From CAG-390 sp964579135 (GTDB lineage Bacteria > Bacillota > Clostridia > Oscillospirales > CAG-272): a stretch of DNA of 64,000 bases. Shown one piece after another: positions 1 through 8,965 of this stretch. Each line of letters opens with the position of its first letter. The first letter of the stretch is position 1. Made by a program: the position numbers and the translations under genes. The notes beneath the pieces were generated by a model. The model was not told the DNA's origin and made no database searches. It saw only the letters and a list, made by a program, of their open reading frames with translations. Location of the stretch: contig CAZOFD010000005.1 of NCBI GenBank assembly GCA_964579135.1, positions 1 to 64,000 of the forward strand, given 5' to 3'.

Positions 1-31
1 GGCTGGTATTCTACCATTGAACTACACCCGC
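1..31 (-). tRNA. tRNA-Gly, 5' part only
   Basis: The reverse complement begins GCGGGTGTAGTTCAATGG and continues through the D arm to ACCAGCC, the usual 5' half of bacterial tRNA-Gly. The window edge cuts it before the anticodon, so GCC versus TCC cannot be decided. A matching promoter lies just upstream at 56-84. Confidence 0.8.
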
Positions 32-55
32 ACGTCCACTCAAAACTGCTTTGAT

Positions 56-84
56 ATTTTAGCATATAAAAAAGGCGTTGTCAA
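56..84 (-). promoter_or_regulatory. sigma-A-type promoter of tRNA-Gly
   Basis: On the minus strand TTGACA (79-84) and TAAAAT (56-61) are separated by 17 bases, about 25 bases upstream of the first tRNA base. This is a near-consensus housekeeping promoter. Confidence 0.8.
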
Positions 85-348
85 TACCCACGCCGAAAAA
101 AGTTTATTTTTTTGATTTTTATACCCGAGCGTCTCTTATTTTCGCGTTATTACGTGTCAATCAGTTTTTAACGTTTCTCATACCGGCACCGACGCTACGC
201 CTGAGAGATAAAGGCTGTGCCGCAAATCTTATTCCCATAACGAGCCGAGCAGCAGGCGGACAAGCATAAACACCGGGAGCGAAACGTGCGAAATACAGCG
301 AAGATCAAGCGCACGGAAGCTATGCGCATGATCTTCGTATTATAAAAT
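85..348. other. gene-poor stretch with a hairpin after the dipeptidase gene
   Basis: No convincing gene is seen. The clearest structure is an inverted repeat, CGAAGATCA at 299-307 with TGATCTTCG at 329-337, lying just after the stop codon of the minus-strand dipeptidase gene. It lacks a run of T on its minus-strand 3' side, so it is only a possible terminator or mRNA-stabilising hairpin. Confidence 0.4.
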
Positions 349-1284
349 TCAGGTTAGATTTACGCGAAGATAATTCATATAATTTTTATACGCGATCTTT
401 TCCGCAAGTTTCTCGGAGTAGTTGTGGCGCAGCATAAACTCCACAAGCTGATCGTGAATAGATCTCGTTTGATCTATCTCCGACGGATAGTGCCCGCTCG
501 TACCGTCGACGTCGCCGCCGAAACCTATATTGTTCTCTCCGCCTATCTCAAGACAATGCTCGGCGTGTTTAAAAAGCTCTTCCACAGTCGCACCGTCGCC
601 GTCTTTCGTAATAAAAGGCGGATAAAAGTTGAGCCCTATCATTCCGCCCCTTGCTATCAGTGCCTTTGCCATATCGTCTGTCAGATTTCTGCCGTGTGGG
701 CAAAGAGCGCGAAAATTCGAATGGCTCGCGATCGGAGGTTTGGCTGCAAGCTCCATCGTATCCCAAAAGCTTTTGTCGGAAAGATGCGAAACGTCGAATA
801 TCATTCCGAGGCGATTACCCTCGTTGATTATTTCGCGCCCGAGAGGCGTCAGACCCGTATCTTCCTCACCATAGGAGAGCCTGTTGCTTTTCGCAAGGCT
901 GTTTGAGAGCCAAGCCATACCGAAAACGCGCACACCGACGTTATAAAACTTTCGAAATTCCTCTGCACTGCTCTTGATGCCGCTGCCGCCCTCGATCGTT
1001 AAAAGCGCCGCGTGCTTTCCGCTTGCAAAAGCCCTTTCTATATCGGCATAAGTCCGCACGGGTACGAAGCTTTGCTTTTCCGCCTCGGACTGTATCGCAA
1101 AATGACCCACGTATCTGACGGCTCTGCGATAACATTCCTCCTCCGTTTCGCCGCTGTGGCAGCAAAACATAGCGACAAATTGTAGTTGCGGATACTTGTT
1201 GCTGAAATTGTGCGGCATAACTAGATTGCAACCCGTCGAATCGACCTCGCCTATACTGTCGCAATGAGAATCTACAATATACAT
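349..1284 (-). CDS. membrane dipeptidase family (peptidase M19) protein
   Basis: Probable cytosolic zinc dipeptidase of the M19 (renal dipeptidase-like) family, which hydrolyses dipeptides including L-D and dehydro forms. Metal-ligand motifs are visible in order: DSHCDS near the N-terminus (H7, D9), TIEGG in the middle, DVSHLS, ASHSN and GFGGDVDG. At 311 residues it has the normal length. The ATG at 1284 is preferred because AAAGGA lies about six bases upstream; a GTG at 1299 is in frame but is followed directly by that ribosome-binding sequence. There is no signal peptide. It lies 61 bases downstream of the secreted-protein gene after gyrA and may share its transcript. Family assignment is strong; the substrate is unknown. 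Confidence 0.9.
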   Translation of the reverse strand: MYIVDSHCDSIGEVDSTGCNLVMPHNFSNKYPQLQFVAMFCCHSGETEEECYRRAVRYVGHFAIQSEAEKQSFVPVRTYADIERAFASGKHAALLTIEGGSGIKSSAEEFRKFYNVGVRVFGMAWLSNSLAKSNRLSYGEEDTGLTPLGREIINEGNRLGMIFDVSHLSDKSFWDTMELAAKPPIASHSNFRALCPHGRNLTDDMAKALIARGGMIGLNFYPPFITKDGDGATVEELFKHAEHCLEIGGENNIGFGGDVDGTSGHYPSEIDQTRSIHDQLVEFMLRHNYSEKLAEKIAYKNYMNYLRVNLT

Positions 1285-1345
1285 TGATTTTCCTTTCACC
1301 TGAAATTTGACCTGCCGCAGTCTTTAGAACGATTTGGCGACACTG

Positions 1346-2212
1346 TCAATACGTCGGCGTATCCAGTCTCCACGCCCCGCCCTCGAAAACGAATCTGAGC
1401 GTTCTCGTATACTTTCCCTCGGTAAGTTTGCCCGCCGTCGCGTCGTAATACGTCCCCTCGGCGTCTATCGAAACGTTTACGCTTTTTGCGTTCGACGGCT
1501 TTACTATCCTCATTGACGATATATCGTATACGCTTTGCGAAGAGAAAAAAGGCTCGAATTCGTTGGATTTCAAAAAAAACGAATCGCCAAGCGTTTCCGA
1601 TTGCTTGTATCTTGCGTAACTTGTTCCGTAATCGGTGTATATCCCGTCGAATACGGACGAATAAACGGACGAAAGATACGACGAAGAATATACCGCCTCG
1701 GCGGCTTTTTTTATGCTCTCGATCGACTGATATTCACAATCAACCGTTACGTAATCGTATTTTTCCGGCGATTCCGAATCGTATGGCGACGGTTTTTCGG
1801 TATAATCCGACGGATAGTAATAATTGCCGTCGTTATCGTGACCTACGCTTGTGCCGTTGTCGTCCCTTGATACCTCAAGGTACGTATATCCCTTGGTGAC
1901 GTCGCCTTTTTTGCTGTACCTCAGAATGGTTTTGCCGCTTTCCGAATCGGTTATATAGTTATAATAAACCTCAAGTTCCTCATCGTACTCGTCGTTTTCC
2001 CACTTTAGCGGGTCGGGGCGCGCATAAGTCGGCAGCCCCTCCCCGAAAAATATGTCGTTTATCTCGAAAGAATTTTCGATAAGATCGGCAAATATCGCCC
2101 TTACCTCTTCAATATCGGGTGCAGGGCTCCTGAAAAACAGCGCCCACACCGACGTAAACAACAGTACCGTGGCGAGTATCGCGCAAACGGTTATTATAAG
2201 AGCCCTTTTCAT
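1346..2212 (-). CDS. membrane-anchored secreted protein of unknown function
   Basis: Not recognised. The 288-residue product starts with a short basic stretch and one hydrophobic helix (about residues 4-26), then a long exported part rich in Tyr, Ser and Asp, with a degenerate Tyr/Ser cluster around residues 160-195. The C-terminal 80 residues alternate in a way that suggests beta strands. There is no lipobox cysteine. Its ATG overlaps the gyrA stop in an ATGA arrangement (2209-2212), so it is probably translated by coupling to gyrA. It could be a cell-surface protein that uses the gyrase transcript for constitutive expression; no enzymatic motif is visible. Confidence 0.75.
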   Translation of the reverse strand: MKRALIITVCAILATVLLFTSVWALFFRSPAPDIEEVRAIFADLIENSFEINDIFFGEGLPTYARPDPLKWENDEYDEELEVYYNYITDSESGKTILRYSKKGDVTKGYTYLEVSRDDNGTSVGHDNDGNYYYPSDYTEKPSPYDSESPEKYDYVTVDCEYQSIESIKKAAEAVYSSSYLSSVYSSVFDGIYTDYGTSYARYKQSETLGDSFFLKSNEFEPFFSSQSVYDISSMRIVKPSNAKSVNVSIDAEGTYYDATAGKLTEGKYTRTLRFVFEGGAWRLDTPTY

Positions 2213-4743
2213 GTTTCGTCGGAGGCGTCATCCGCATCGTACGAAATCGGTTCGACCTCGTCGACCTCACCCGGCGCGTTTACTTCGTCATTTTCGTCCT
2301 CGCACGAGGCGATCGCGGTAAATCCGGCACATCTCTGCCCTTCGCCCATACGCATCACGATAACTCCGGCAGCGGACCTTGAATATACGGGAATATCCTC
2401 GCAACGGGTGCGGATAACGGTACCGGCATCGGTAACGAGCATAATATCGTCATTGTCGAACACGGACGAGATACCGACTACTCTACCGGTCTTCGCGTTA
2501 ACGTTTTGGCAGGTAACACCGAGACCGCCGCGATTTTTCATAAGTCTGAATTCGTCGAATTCGACCCTCTTTCCGTATCCGTTTTCGGTTATGACCACGA
2601 GCTTTTTACCGTCCTCGACTGCGACCGTTCCGACGACCTTGTCGTCGCCGCGCAAACGGATACCTATAACTCCCCTTGCGGTGCGGCTCATAGTACGCGC
2701 GCCTTTTTCGGAAAAGCGCACGGTATTTCCCTCCGCGGAGGCTATTATGATATCGCTCGTTCCCTCGGTAAGCATAACGGAAACGAGTTCATCGCCCTCG
2801 TCGAGATCTATAGCTATTTTTCCGCCTTTGCGGTGGAAAACGTATTCCGTAAGTTTCGTACGCTTGAGAATACCGTTTTTGGTGACCATAGTCAAGTACT
2901 TGCCGTCGGTATCCTCAAAATTATCGACCTCTATGACGGCACTGACCTTTTCGCCGCTTTCGATCTCTATGATATTCACAAGATTCGTTCCCTTTGCGGT
3001 GCGGCTCGCTTCGGGGATATTATACGCTTTCCGCAAAAATACGCGACCGAAAGTCGTAAAGAACATCACGTAAGAGTGGGACTTCATAACGAGCATTCGC
3101 TCGATAAAATCTTCCTCTTTCGTCGTCATTCCTATGATACCCTTACCACCCCTGTGCTGAGCGGAATAAGTATCCGCGGGAAGACGCTTGATATATCCGC
3201 TGTTCGTTACCGTAATAACGCAGTCGTGCTTTTCGATAAGATCCTCAAGCTCTATCTCGTCGGTCGCTTCGATTATTTCGGTACGACGCGGGTCGGCGTA
3301 CTTGCGGCGAACCTCGAGCAATTCGTTTTTGATTATCTCGTTGATCTTTCCGATATCGGCAAGTATCTCGCGAAGCTCTTTGATAAGGTCGTTAAGCTTT
3401 GCGAGCTCGTCCGCTATCTTGTCTCTCTCAAGACCCGTGAGCCTGCCGAGAGTCATATCGACTATCGCCTGAGCCTGAATATCCGTAAGCGCATATCTTT
3501 CGCAAAGACGAGCTTTGGATTCGGGGATGGATGGCGACGTTTTCATAAGTTCGACGATCTGATCGATATTTTCGATCGCGATGCTGTATCCCTCCAAAAT
3601 ATGGGCACGCGCAAGGGCGCGGTCGAGTTCGAACTTCGTTCTGCGGGTAACTACCGACTCCTGATGCCTTATATATTCGTCAAGGATCCTGTCGAGCGAA
3701 AGGATCTTCGGCTCTCCGTTTACGAGAGCGAGCATATTGACGGCGCAAGTATCCTCAAGTTGCGAATACTTGTAGAGTTGCTTCAAAATGATCTCGCCGT
3801 TCGCGTCGCGCCTGTACTCCACGACTATGCGCATACCGTCGCGCCCGGACTCGTCTCTTATATCCGTTATGCCCTCGATGCGCTTTTCCTTAACGAGATT
3901 CGCTATGGATTCGCAAAGCAAACTCTTGTTTACGCCGTAAGGTATCTCGGTAACGATTATCCTGTGTTTTGCCTCCTCGACTTCGGCGCGCGCGCGCACC
4001 ATAACGCGCCCCTTACCGGTGAGATAAGCTTCTTTGATACCGTTTATACCGTATATCATAGCGGCTGTCGGAAAATCGGGACCTTTTATATATTCCATAA
4101 GGTCATAAACCGTACAATCCGGATTCTCCATACGATATATCGTAGCGTCTATTACCTCGCCCATATTGTGCGGGGGGATGTTCGTTGCCATACCGACGGC
4201 GATACCGACGGAACCGTTTACCAAAAGATTCGGGAAACGCGACGGAAGAACGCTCGGCTCTTCGAGTCTGTTGTCGAAATTTCGGTTCATAACGACAACG
4301 TTTTTATCCATATCGCGCATCATCTCGTCGGATATCTTGGCAAGGCGCGCCTCGGTATAACGATATGCCGCAGGCGGGTCGCCGTCAACGGAACCGAAGT
4401 TTCCGTGACCCTCGACAAGAGGATAACGCAGAGAAAAATCCTGCGCCATTCTTACCATAGTTCCGTATACGGCGCTGTCTCCGTGCGGATGGTAACGACC
4501 GAGAACGTTACCTACCGTGGTCGCGGATTTACGGAAAGGCTTGTCCGACGTAAGATGATCCTCGTACATAGCCCACATAATGCGTCTTTGACCGGGTTTC
4601 ATTCCGTCGCGCACGTCGGGCAAAGCTCTGGATGTTATTACCGACATCGAATATTCTATAAAAGACCTCTTTACCTCGTGGTCCATTTCGACGTCGACTA
4701 TCTTCTGATTTTTAAATGTCAGATCTTCTTTGTTATTTTCCAC
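2209..4743 (-). CDS. gyrA: DNA gyrase subunit A
   Basis: Breakage-reunion subunit of the A2B2 topoisomerase that introduces negative supercoils. At 844 residues it has the usual GyrA length. The winged-helix region and catalytic tyrosine are present (Y129 in YRYTEARL), and the C-terminal wheel carries the GyrA box as QHRGGKG near residue 531. That box separates it from ParC, although the second residue is His rather than Arg or Lys. In the quinolone-resistance region the sequence is HGDSAVYGTMV: Ser90 corresponds to E. coli Ser83, while Gly94 replaces the acidic residue at E. coli Asp87. It follows gyrB after a 442-base spacer, and its stop overlaps the next gene. Confidence 0.98.
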   Translation of the reverse strand: MENNKEDLTFKNQKIVDVEMDHEVKRSFIEYSMSVITSRALPDVRDGMKPGQRRIMWAMYEDHLTSDKPFRKSATTVGNVLGRYHPHGDSAVYGTMVRMAQDFSLRYPLVEGHGNFGSVDGDPPAAYRYTEARLAKISDEMMRDMDKNVVVMNRNFDNRLEEPSVLPSRFPNLLVNGSVGIAVGMATNIPPHNMGEVIDATIYRMENPDCTVYDLMEYIKGPDFPTAAMIYGINGIKEAYLTGKGRVMVRARAEVEEAKHRIIVTEIPYGVNKSLLCESIANLVKEKRIEGITDIRDESGRDGMRIVVEYRRDANGEIILKQLYKYSQLEDTCAVNMLALVNGEPKILSLDRILDEYIRHQESVVTRRTKFELDRALARAHILEGYSIAIENIDQIVELMKTSPSIPESKARLCERYALTDIQAQAIVDMTLGRLTGLERDKIADELAKLNDLIKELREILADIGKINEIIKNELLEVRRKYADPRRTEIIEATDEIELEDLIEKHDCVITVTNSGYIKRLPADTYSAQHRGGKGIIGMTTKEEDFIERMLVMKSHSYVMFFTTFGRVFLRKAYNIPEASRTAKGTNLVNIIEIESGEKVSAVIEVDNFEDTDGKYLTMVTKNGILKRTKLTEYVFHRKGGKIAIDLDEGDELVSVMLTEGTSDIIIASAEGNTVRFSEKGARTMSRTARGVIGIRLRGDDKVVGTVAVEDGKKLVVITENGYGKRVEFDEFRLMKNRGGLGVTCQNVNAKTGRVVGISSVFDNDDIMLVTDAGTVIRTRCEDIPVYSRSAAGVIVMRMGEGQRCAGFTAIASCEDENDEVNAPGEVDEVEPISYDADDASDET

Positions 4744-5185
4744 TTTAGCGTTCCTTTCGTTTCGGAATCTCCGTATTCACCGCAAGCACTCGGCAACAAA
4801 CGCGCATCTCTGTTAAAACCAAAAGACCGTGCGGTCGAAACGTAACTTTTTCAATAGATCATAACAGACCGAAATTGCATTTTACCGTATGCTGTGGAAA
4901 CACGGGAAAAATATCCGCGTTATGCTGTGCACGGTACCTGCGGCGATGAAAAACTATCCGAGGAAACGAGCAAACTTCGTATGCTCGGGAATCCTATAAT
5001 CGAAATAATCACAATCGGCGTCTGTTATGTTTTTTGTGGAGCCGTATCTTAAAAAATGATAATAAAACACACCTTTTTCCACAACCTGTGGAATACTTTC
5101 GCACAAATCCGTCACGGTCGTACGTTTTAACCGTTTGAGGTCGGTTTTATTTACGACAAACCTTAAAACCGAATACGGTTACGTA
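4744..5185. other. gyrB-gyrA spacer with DnaA-box-like sequences
   Basis: No gene is seen in this 442-base spacer. It contains TTTTCCACA (5075-5083) facing TGTGGAATA (5087-5095) as an inverted pair three bases apart, plus TGTGGAAAC at 4893-4901. The first differs from the E. coli DnaA box TTATCCACA at one position and is identical to the box in the dnaA-dnaN spacer. No convincing gyrA promoter was found on the minus strand; the best -10-like hexamer is TATGAT near 4860. Confidence 0.4.
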
Positions 5186-7297
5186 TCATATATCGAGATT
5201 AACGGCGTACTTTGCGTTTTGCTCTATAAACTCACGGCGCGGTTCGACTTTATCGCCCATAAGCAGCGAAAAAGTGGCGTCGCATTTTGCCGCATCTTCG
5301 AGAGTGACTTTGAGAAGTATCCTGCGCTCGGGGTCCATAGTTGTCTCCCAAAGCTGCTCAGCGTCCATCTCACCGAGACCTTTGTATCTGTCGGCTTCGA
5401 CACCGACCGTGCCGAGCTCGGCAATATATCTGTCGCGTTCTTCGTCGGAAAAGGCAAATCTTTCGCCGCCGTTTTTGCCTCGTTTATATACCTTGTAAAG
5501 GGGAGGCTGTGCCAAAAATACGTGCCCCTCTTCTATCAGTTTTCTCATATGTCTGAAAAGGAACGTCAAAAGTAGTATCCTTATATGCGATCCGTCAACG
5601 TCGGCATCCGCCATAAGGATTATCTTACCGTATCTGAGTTTCGAAATATCGAAATCCTCGCCGATACCGCACCCGAGAGCCTGAATTATCGGAATTATCG
5701 AAACGTTGGAATATACTTTGTCGAGTCTGCTCTTTTCGACGTTCAATACTTTTCCGCGAAGCGGCAAAATAGCCTGAAATTTCGAATTTCGTCCGGATTT
5801 CGCGCTGCCTCCCGCGGAATCTCCCTCAACGAGATAAAGTTCGGTCAAAGAAGCGTCTCTTTCCTGGCAATCGGCAAGTTTGCCGGGCAAGGTAGAACCC
5901 TCGAGCAGACCTTTTCTTCTCGTAAGTTCGCGTGCTTTTCTCGCTGCTTCCCTTGCGCGCGCCGCGCTGAGAGCTTTGTCGAGGATAGCCCTTGCGGTAG
6001 ACGGATTTTCTTCCAAAAATTCGCCGAGCCTTGCGGCAACCGTCGACTCAACGAGCGTTTTTATCTCGGTGTTTCCGAGTTTTGCTTTCGTTTGGCTTTC
6101 AAATTGCGCATTTTGCAGTTTGACGCTCACAATGGCGCAAATTCCCTCGCGAACGTCCTCTCCGGACAATGCCTTGTCCGAATCTTTAAGGATACCGTTT
6201 TTTCTCGCATAGGCGTTCATAACGCGCGTAAGAGCCGTTTTAAACCCTACCTCGTGCGTTCCGCCCTCGACGGTGTTCATATTGTTTGCAAACGTCAATA
6301 TCATCTCGTGATACGACGAATTGTATTGCATTGCTATTTCGGCTTGCGCGGTGCCCTTTTCGCCGCGCATATATATAACGTCGGGATGTATAAGTTCGTT
6401 GTTTTTTTGCGAATTGAGGTATGAAACGAAGTTTCTGATGCCTCCGTCGAACTTCAGTTCGATTTCGCGCGGCTCGTCAAACCTCGTATCCTTAAGTACG
6501 ATGCAAACGCCGGCGTTCAAAAACGCCTGCTCCCTCATACGGTTTAGAAGCATCTCGTAATCGAACACTTCGGTCTCGAATATAGTCCTGTCGGGCTTGA
6601 ACGTTACCTTAACGCCGTGTCGCTTTTCTCCCGCGGCAACTGGTCCCTCGCATTTAAACTTTCTCGCAACGCCGCCGCGTTCGAATCTTTCGGTATATTT
6701 TATACCGTCGCAAACGTCCTCGAGCTCAAGCCATTCGGAGAGAGCGTTAACGACGGAGGCTCCGACTCCGTGAAGTCCGCCGGCTATCTTATATCCCTCG
6801 CCTCCGAACTTTCCGCCTGCGTGAAGTATCGTATACACCACTTCGGGGGTCGGAATTCCCTGCTTCGGATGTATACCCGCGGGAATACCGCGACCGTTGT
6901 CCTCTACCGTAACGCTGTTGTCTTTGTTAACGGTAACCTTTATAGTATCGCAGTGACCCGCAAGAGCCTCGTCGATTGAGTTGTCAACTATCTCGTGAAC
7001 GAGATGGTGCAGACCCCTTATAGACGTCGTACCTATATACATTCCGGGGCGTTTGCGAACGGCTTCGAGCCCTTCGAGCACTTGGATCTGGTTTTCGGTG
7101 TAGGCGTTGTCGTCTACCGTGGTATTTATTTCAGACCCCTCGGGATCGAGTTCGATTATATCGAGTTCTTCTTCCGCCTCGACTTCATCGGGCAAAGAAT
7201 TCACCGCAGCGTCTTCCGCCCTTGCGTTTTCGATTTTCGGCGTATTGCCGTTTTCGGTATCCGCGCCGTATTCGGCACCAATTTTTTCTTCTGCCAT
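5186..7297 (-). CDS. gyrB: DNA gyrase subunit B with an acidic N-terminal extension
   Basis: ATPase subunit of gyrase. The GHKL ATPase core begins at YTENQIQVLEGLEAV (residue 66 onward) and continues with EIVDNSIDEAL, DNGRGIP and the GGLHGVGASVV lid. The Toprim domain shows LVEGDSAGGSAK and DADVDGSHIR, and the C-terminus ends FIEQNAKYAVNLDI as in Bacillus. In B. subtilis the corresponding YDENQIQ lies at about residue 8, so this protein carries nearly 60 extra residues. Residues 1-65 hold about 21 Asp or Glu and three basic residues. The start is supported by AAAGGG six bases before the ATG. It follows remB closely in the usual order. Confidence 0.98.
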   Translation of the reverse strand: MAEEKIGAEYGADTENGNTPKIENARAEDAAVNSLPDEVEAEEELDIIELDPEGSEINTTVDDNAYTENQIQVLEGLEAVRKRPGMYIGTTSIRGLHHLVHEIVDNSIDEALAGHCDTIKVTVNKDNSVTVEDNGRGIPAGIHPKQGIPTPEVVYTILHAGGKFGGEGYKIAGGLHGVGASVVNALSEWLELEDVCDGIKYTERFERGGVARKFKCEGPVAAGEKRHGVKVTFKPDRTIFETEVFDYEMLLNRMREQAFLNAGVCIVLKDTRFDEPREIELKFDGGIRNFVSYLNSQKNNELIHPDVIYMRGEKGTAQAEIAMQYNSSYHEMILTFANNMNTVEGGTHEVGFKTALTRVMNAYARKNGILKDSDKALSGEDVREGICAIVSVKLQNAQFESQTKAKLGNTEIKTLVESTVAARLGEFLEENPSTARAILDKALSAARAREAARKARELTRRKGLLEGSTLPGKLADCQERDASLTELYLVEGDSAGGSAKSGRNSKFQAILPLRGKVLNVEKSRLDKVYSNVSIIPIIQALGCGIGEDFDISKLRYGKIILMADADVDGSHIRILLLTFLFRHMRKLIEEGHVFLAQPPLYKVYKRGKNGGERFAFSDEERDRYIAELGTVGVEADRYKGLGEMDAEQLWETTMDPERRILLKVTLEDAAKCDATFSLLMGDKVEPRREFIEQNAKYAVNLDI

Positions 7298-7374
7298 TTT
7301 TGCCCTTTCTTTGCGGAACGTCTCCGCTTTGAAATTTTATTTACGTTTTACGCGACTTTTATTTTCGTTATCGT

Positions 7375-7698
7375 TTATTTTTCATCGGTCCGAGCGTCGT
7401 CCGTGGTGACTATATCCGATACGGAAGCAAGAGCGGCGTTTTTGCCGTCTCCGACGAGCCGTCCGAGCAATGCGGACGGTGAAAGCAACGAAAAACATAC
7501 GGTGTTATCATTTCTTTTCCCGTAAACCACAAAACTTTTCGGTATATCGTCGCCTGCCGAAATCACTCTTTTTTCTTTTTGCTTCGTCAGCAAAAATTTT
7601 TTCGTTACCGAACTGCCGAGAGTCGCGTTGTCGGTGTCGAATATCCCGAGGATTTCTTTTGTCCTGACCGTTTTATTGTTTCCTATATGCAGATACAT
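7375..7698 (-). CDS. remB: RemB-like DUF370 regulatory protein
   Basis: Small DUF370-family protein. The N-terminus MYLHIGNNKTVRTKEILGIF and the position between recF and gyrB match B. subtilis RemB (YaaB), a regulator associated with extracellular-matrix genes. At 107 residues it is slightly longer than usual, with a charged tail ending TTDDARTDEK. The paralogue RemA is encoded about 50 kb away (57173-57439), so the genome has both family members. The DNA targets here are unknown. The family call is firm; the regulatory role is carried over from Bacillus. Confidence 0.9.
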   Translation of the reverse strand: MYLHIGNNKTVRTKEILGIFDTDNATLGSSVTKKFLLTKQKEKRVISAGDDIPKSFVVYGKRNDNTVCFSLLSPSALLGRLVGDGKNAALASVSDIVTTDDARTDEK

Positions 7699-7797
7699 TC
7701 TTAACCTCGATAAACGGGGGCGTTAATTTTCAATATGCAGAATATCGGCTGATAACTCCGAAATACTTAGCGTAAAAATCAACGCTTGCGAATAAGA

Positions 7798-8907
7798 TCA
7801 CCCGAATATTCCGTTTTTTACGTTTATAACGTTAACGTTTGCAAGATCGGCAGCGGCGATATCTCCGCAAGAGGTCATTATCACCTGACCGTGCCCTATC
7901 TTTTTCGTCAAATAATCTCTGCGTGACGAATCGAGTTCGGAAAAAACGTCGTCGAGCAACAGTACCGGAGTTTCGCCGGTATCGCTTCGCGAAACGGCGC
8001 TTTCCGCAAGTTTGAGACCGAGAGCGAGAGAACGCTGTTGCCCTTGGGAAGCAAACGTACGCGCGTTTTTGTCGTTTATCTCGATACTTAGATCGTCCTT
8101 ATGCGGACCGAAAAGAGTTGCGCCGGCGTTTATCTCTCTTTCGTGCGACGACATCAGCTTTGAAAGATAGAGTTTTTCGGATTTTTCCGTATCTATCGCG
8201 TCATCGTAACTTATCTTAAACGAATTTTCATATTCGAGCGACGGAACCTCGCGCCTCTCCGTCATATCGTAAAAACAAGATTCAAGCTCTTTTTCGGCAA
8301 GACTTACGTATTTTAGTCTCGACGATATGACGTACGCCGCCTCGTGAGCGAGTTGATACGACCAAAATTCGATGGTCGAATCGAAACTGCGCCTGTCGTA
8401 TTCGGCGTTTTTTATCAGTTTATTGCGCTGTACGAGAATATGGTTATACCTTTGCAGCGATCTCAGATACATCGGACGAAGTTGACTTATCGCAACGTCA
8501 AGGTAGTTCCGCCGCATAGCGGGACCCTCTTTTACTATATTGAGATGCTCCGGGCAAAAAAGCACGGCGCGAAACTGACCGATTATCTCGGATATACGAT
8601 TAACTTTAAATCCGTTTTGTTCCGCCGAGCGGGTCTTATCCCGCGAAAAGGCGAAGCGCATCTTATGCTCGCGTACCGAATCTTCGAACTCGAGCGTTAA
8701 GGATGCGTCTTTGCTGTCAAAAGCTATATACTCCGAATCTTTGGCTCCCCTGAAAGATTTTCCGAGCGAGAAAAAACACAATGCCTCGAGCATATTCGTC
8801 TTTCCCTGCGCGTTGTCTCCCCACAAAAGGTTGGTACCGTCCGAAAACTCAACGTATTCGGAACGAATATTCCTAAAATTATCGATTTTTATGTTTTTGC
8901 ATTTCAA
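7798..8907 (-). CDS. recF: DNA replication and repair protein RecF
   Basis: SMC-like ATPase that helps load RecA at single-strand gaps. The Walker A motif GDNAQGKT is at residues 30-37, the ABC-type signature lies in the FASQGQQRSLALGLKLAE region, and Walker B is LLLDDVFSELD. The 369-residue length is normal. It sits 58 bases downstream of dnaN, too little room for the S4-domain rlbA gene that B. subtilis has at this position. It probably belongs to a dnaN-recF-remB-gyrB transcription unit. Confidence 0.97.
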   Translation of the reverse strand: MKCKNIKIDNFRNIRSEYVEFSDGTNLLWGDNAQGKTNMLEALCFFSLGKSFRGAKDSEYIAFDSKDASLTLEFEDSVREHKMRFAFSRDKTRSAEQNGFKVNRISEIIGQFRAVLFCPEHLNIVKEGPAMRRNYLDVAISQLRPMYLRSLQRYNHILVQRNKLIKNAEYDRRSFDSTIEFWSYQLAHEAAYVISSRLKYVSLAEKELESCFYDMTERREVPSLEYENSFKISYDDAIDTEKSEKLYLSKLMSSHEREINAGATLFGPHKDDLSIEINDKNARTFASQGQQRSLALGLKLAESAVSRSDTGETPVLLLDDVFSELDSSRRDYLTKKIGHGQVIMTSCGDIAAADLANVNVINVKNGIFG

Positions 8908-8965
8908 ATTCGAGTCCCGAAACCGATCTCGGCGTATAAAAGCCGAATATTTTCACGGTAAAGCG

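Noticed and set aside
78..269. A 63-codon plus-strand frame after the tRNA-Gly
   Set aside because: It begins inside the tRNA promoter on the other strand and has no domain or ribosome-binding site.
2506..4845. A 779-codon plus-strand open frame opposite gyrA
   Set aside because: It is the antisense shadow of gyrA: the gyrA frame has full domain homology and codon pattern, while the opposite frame has no recognisable domain or ribosome-binding site.
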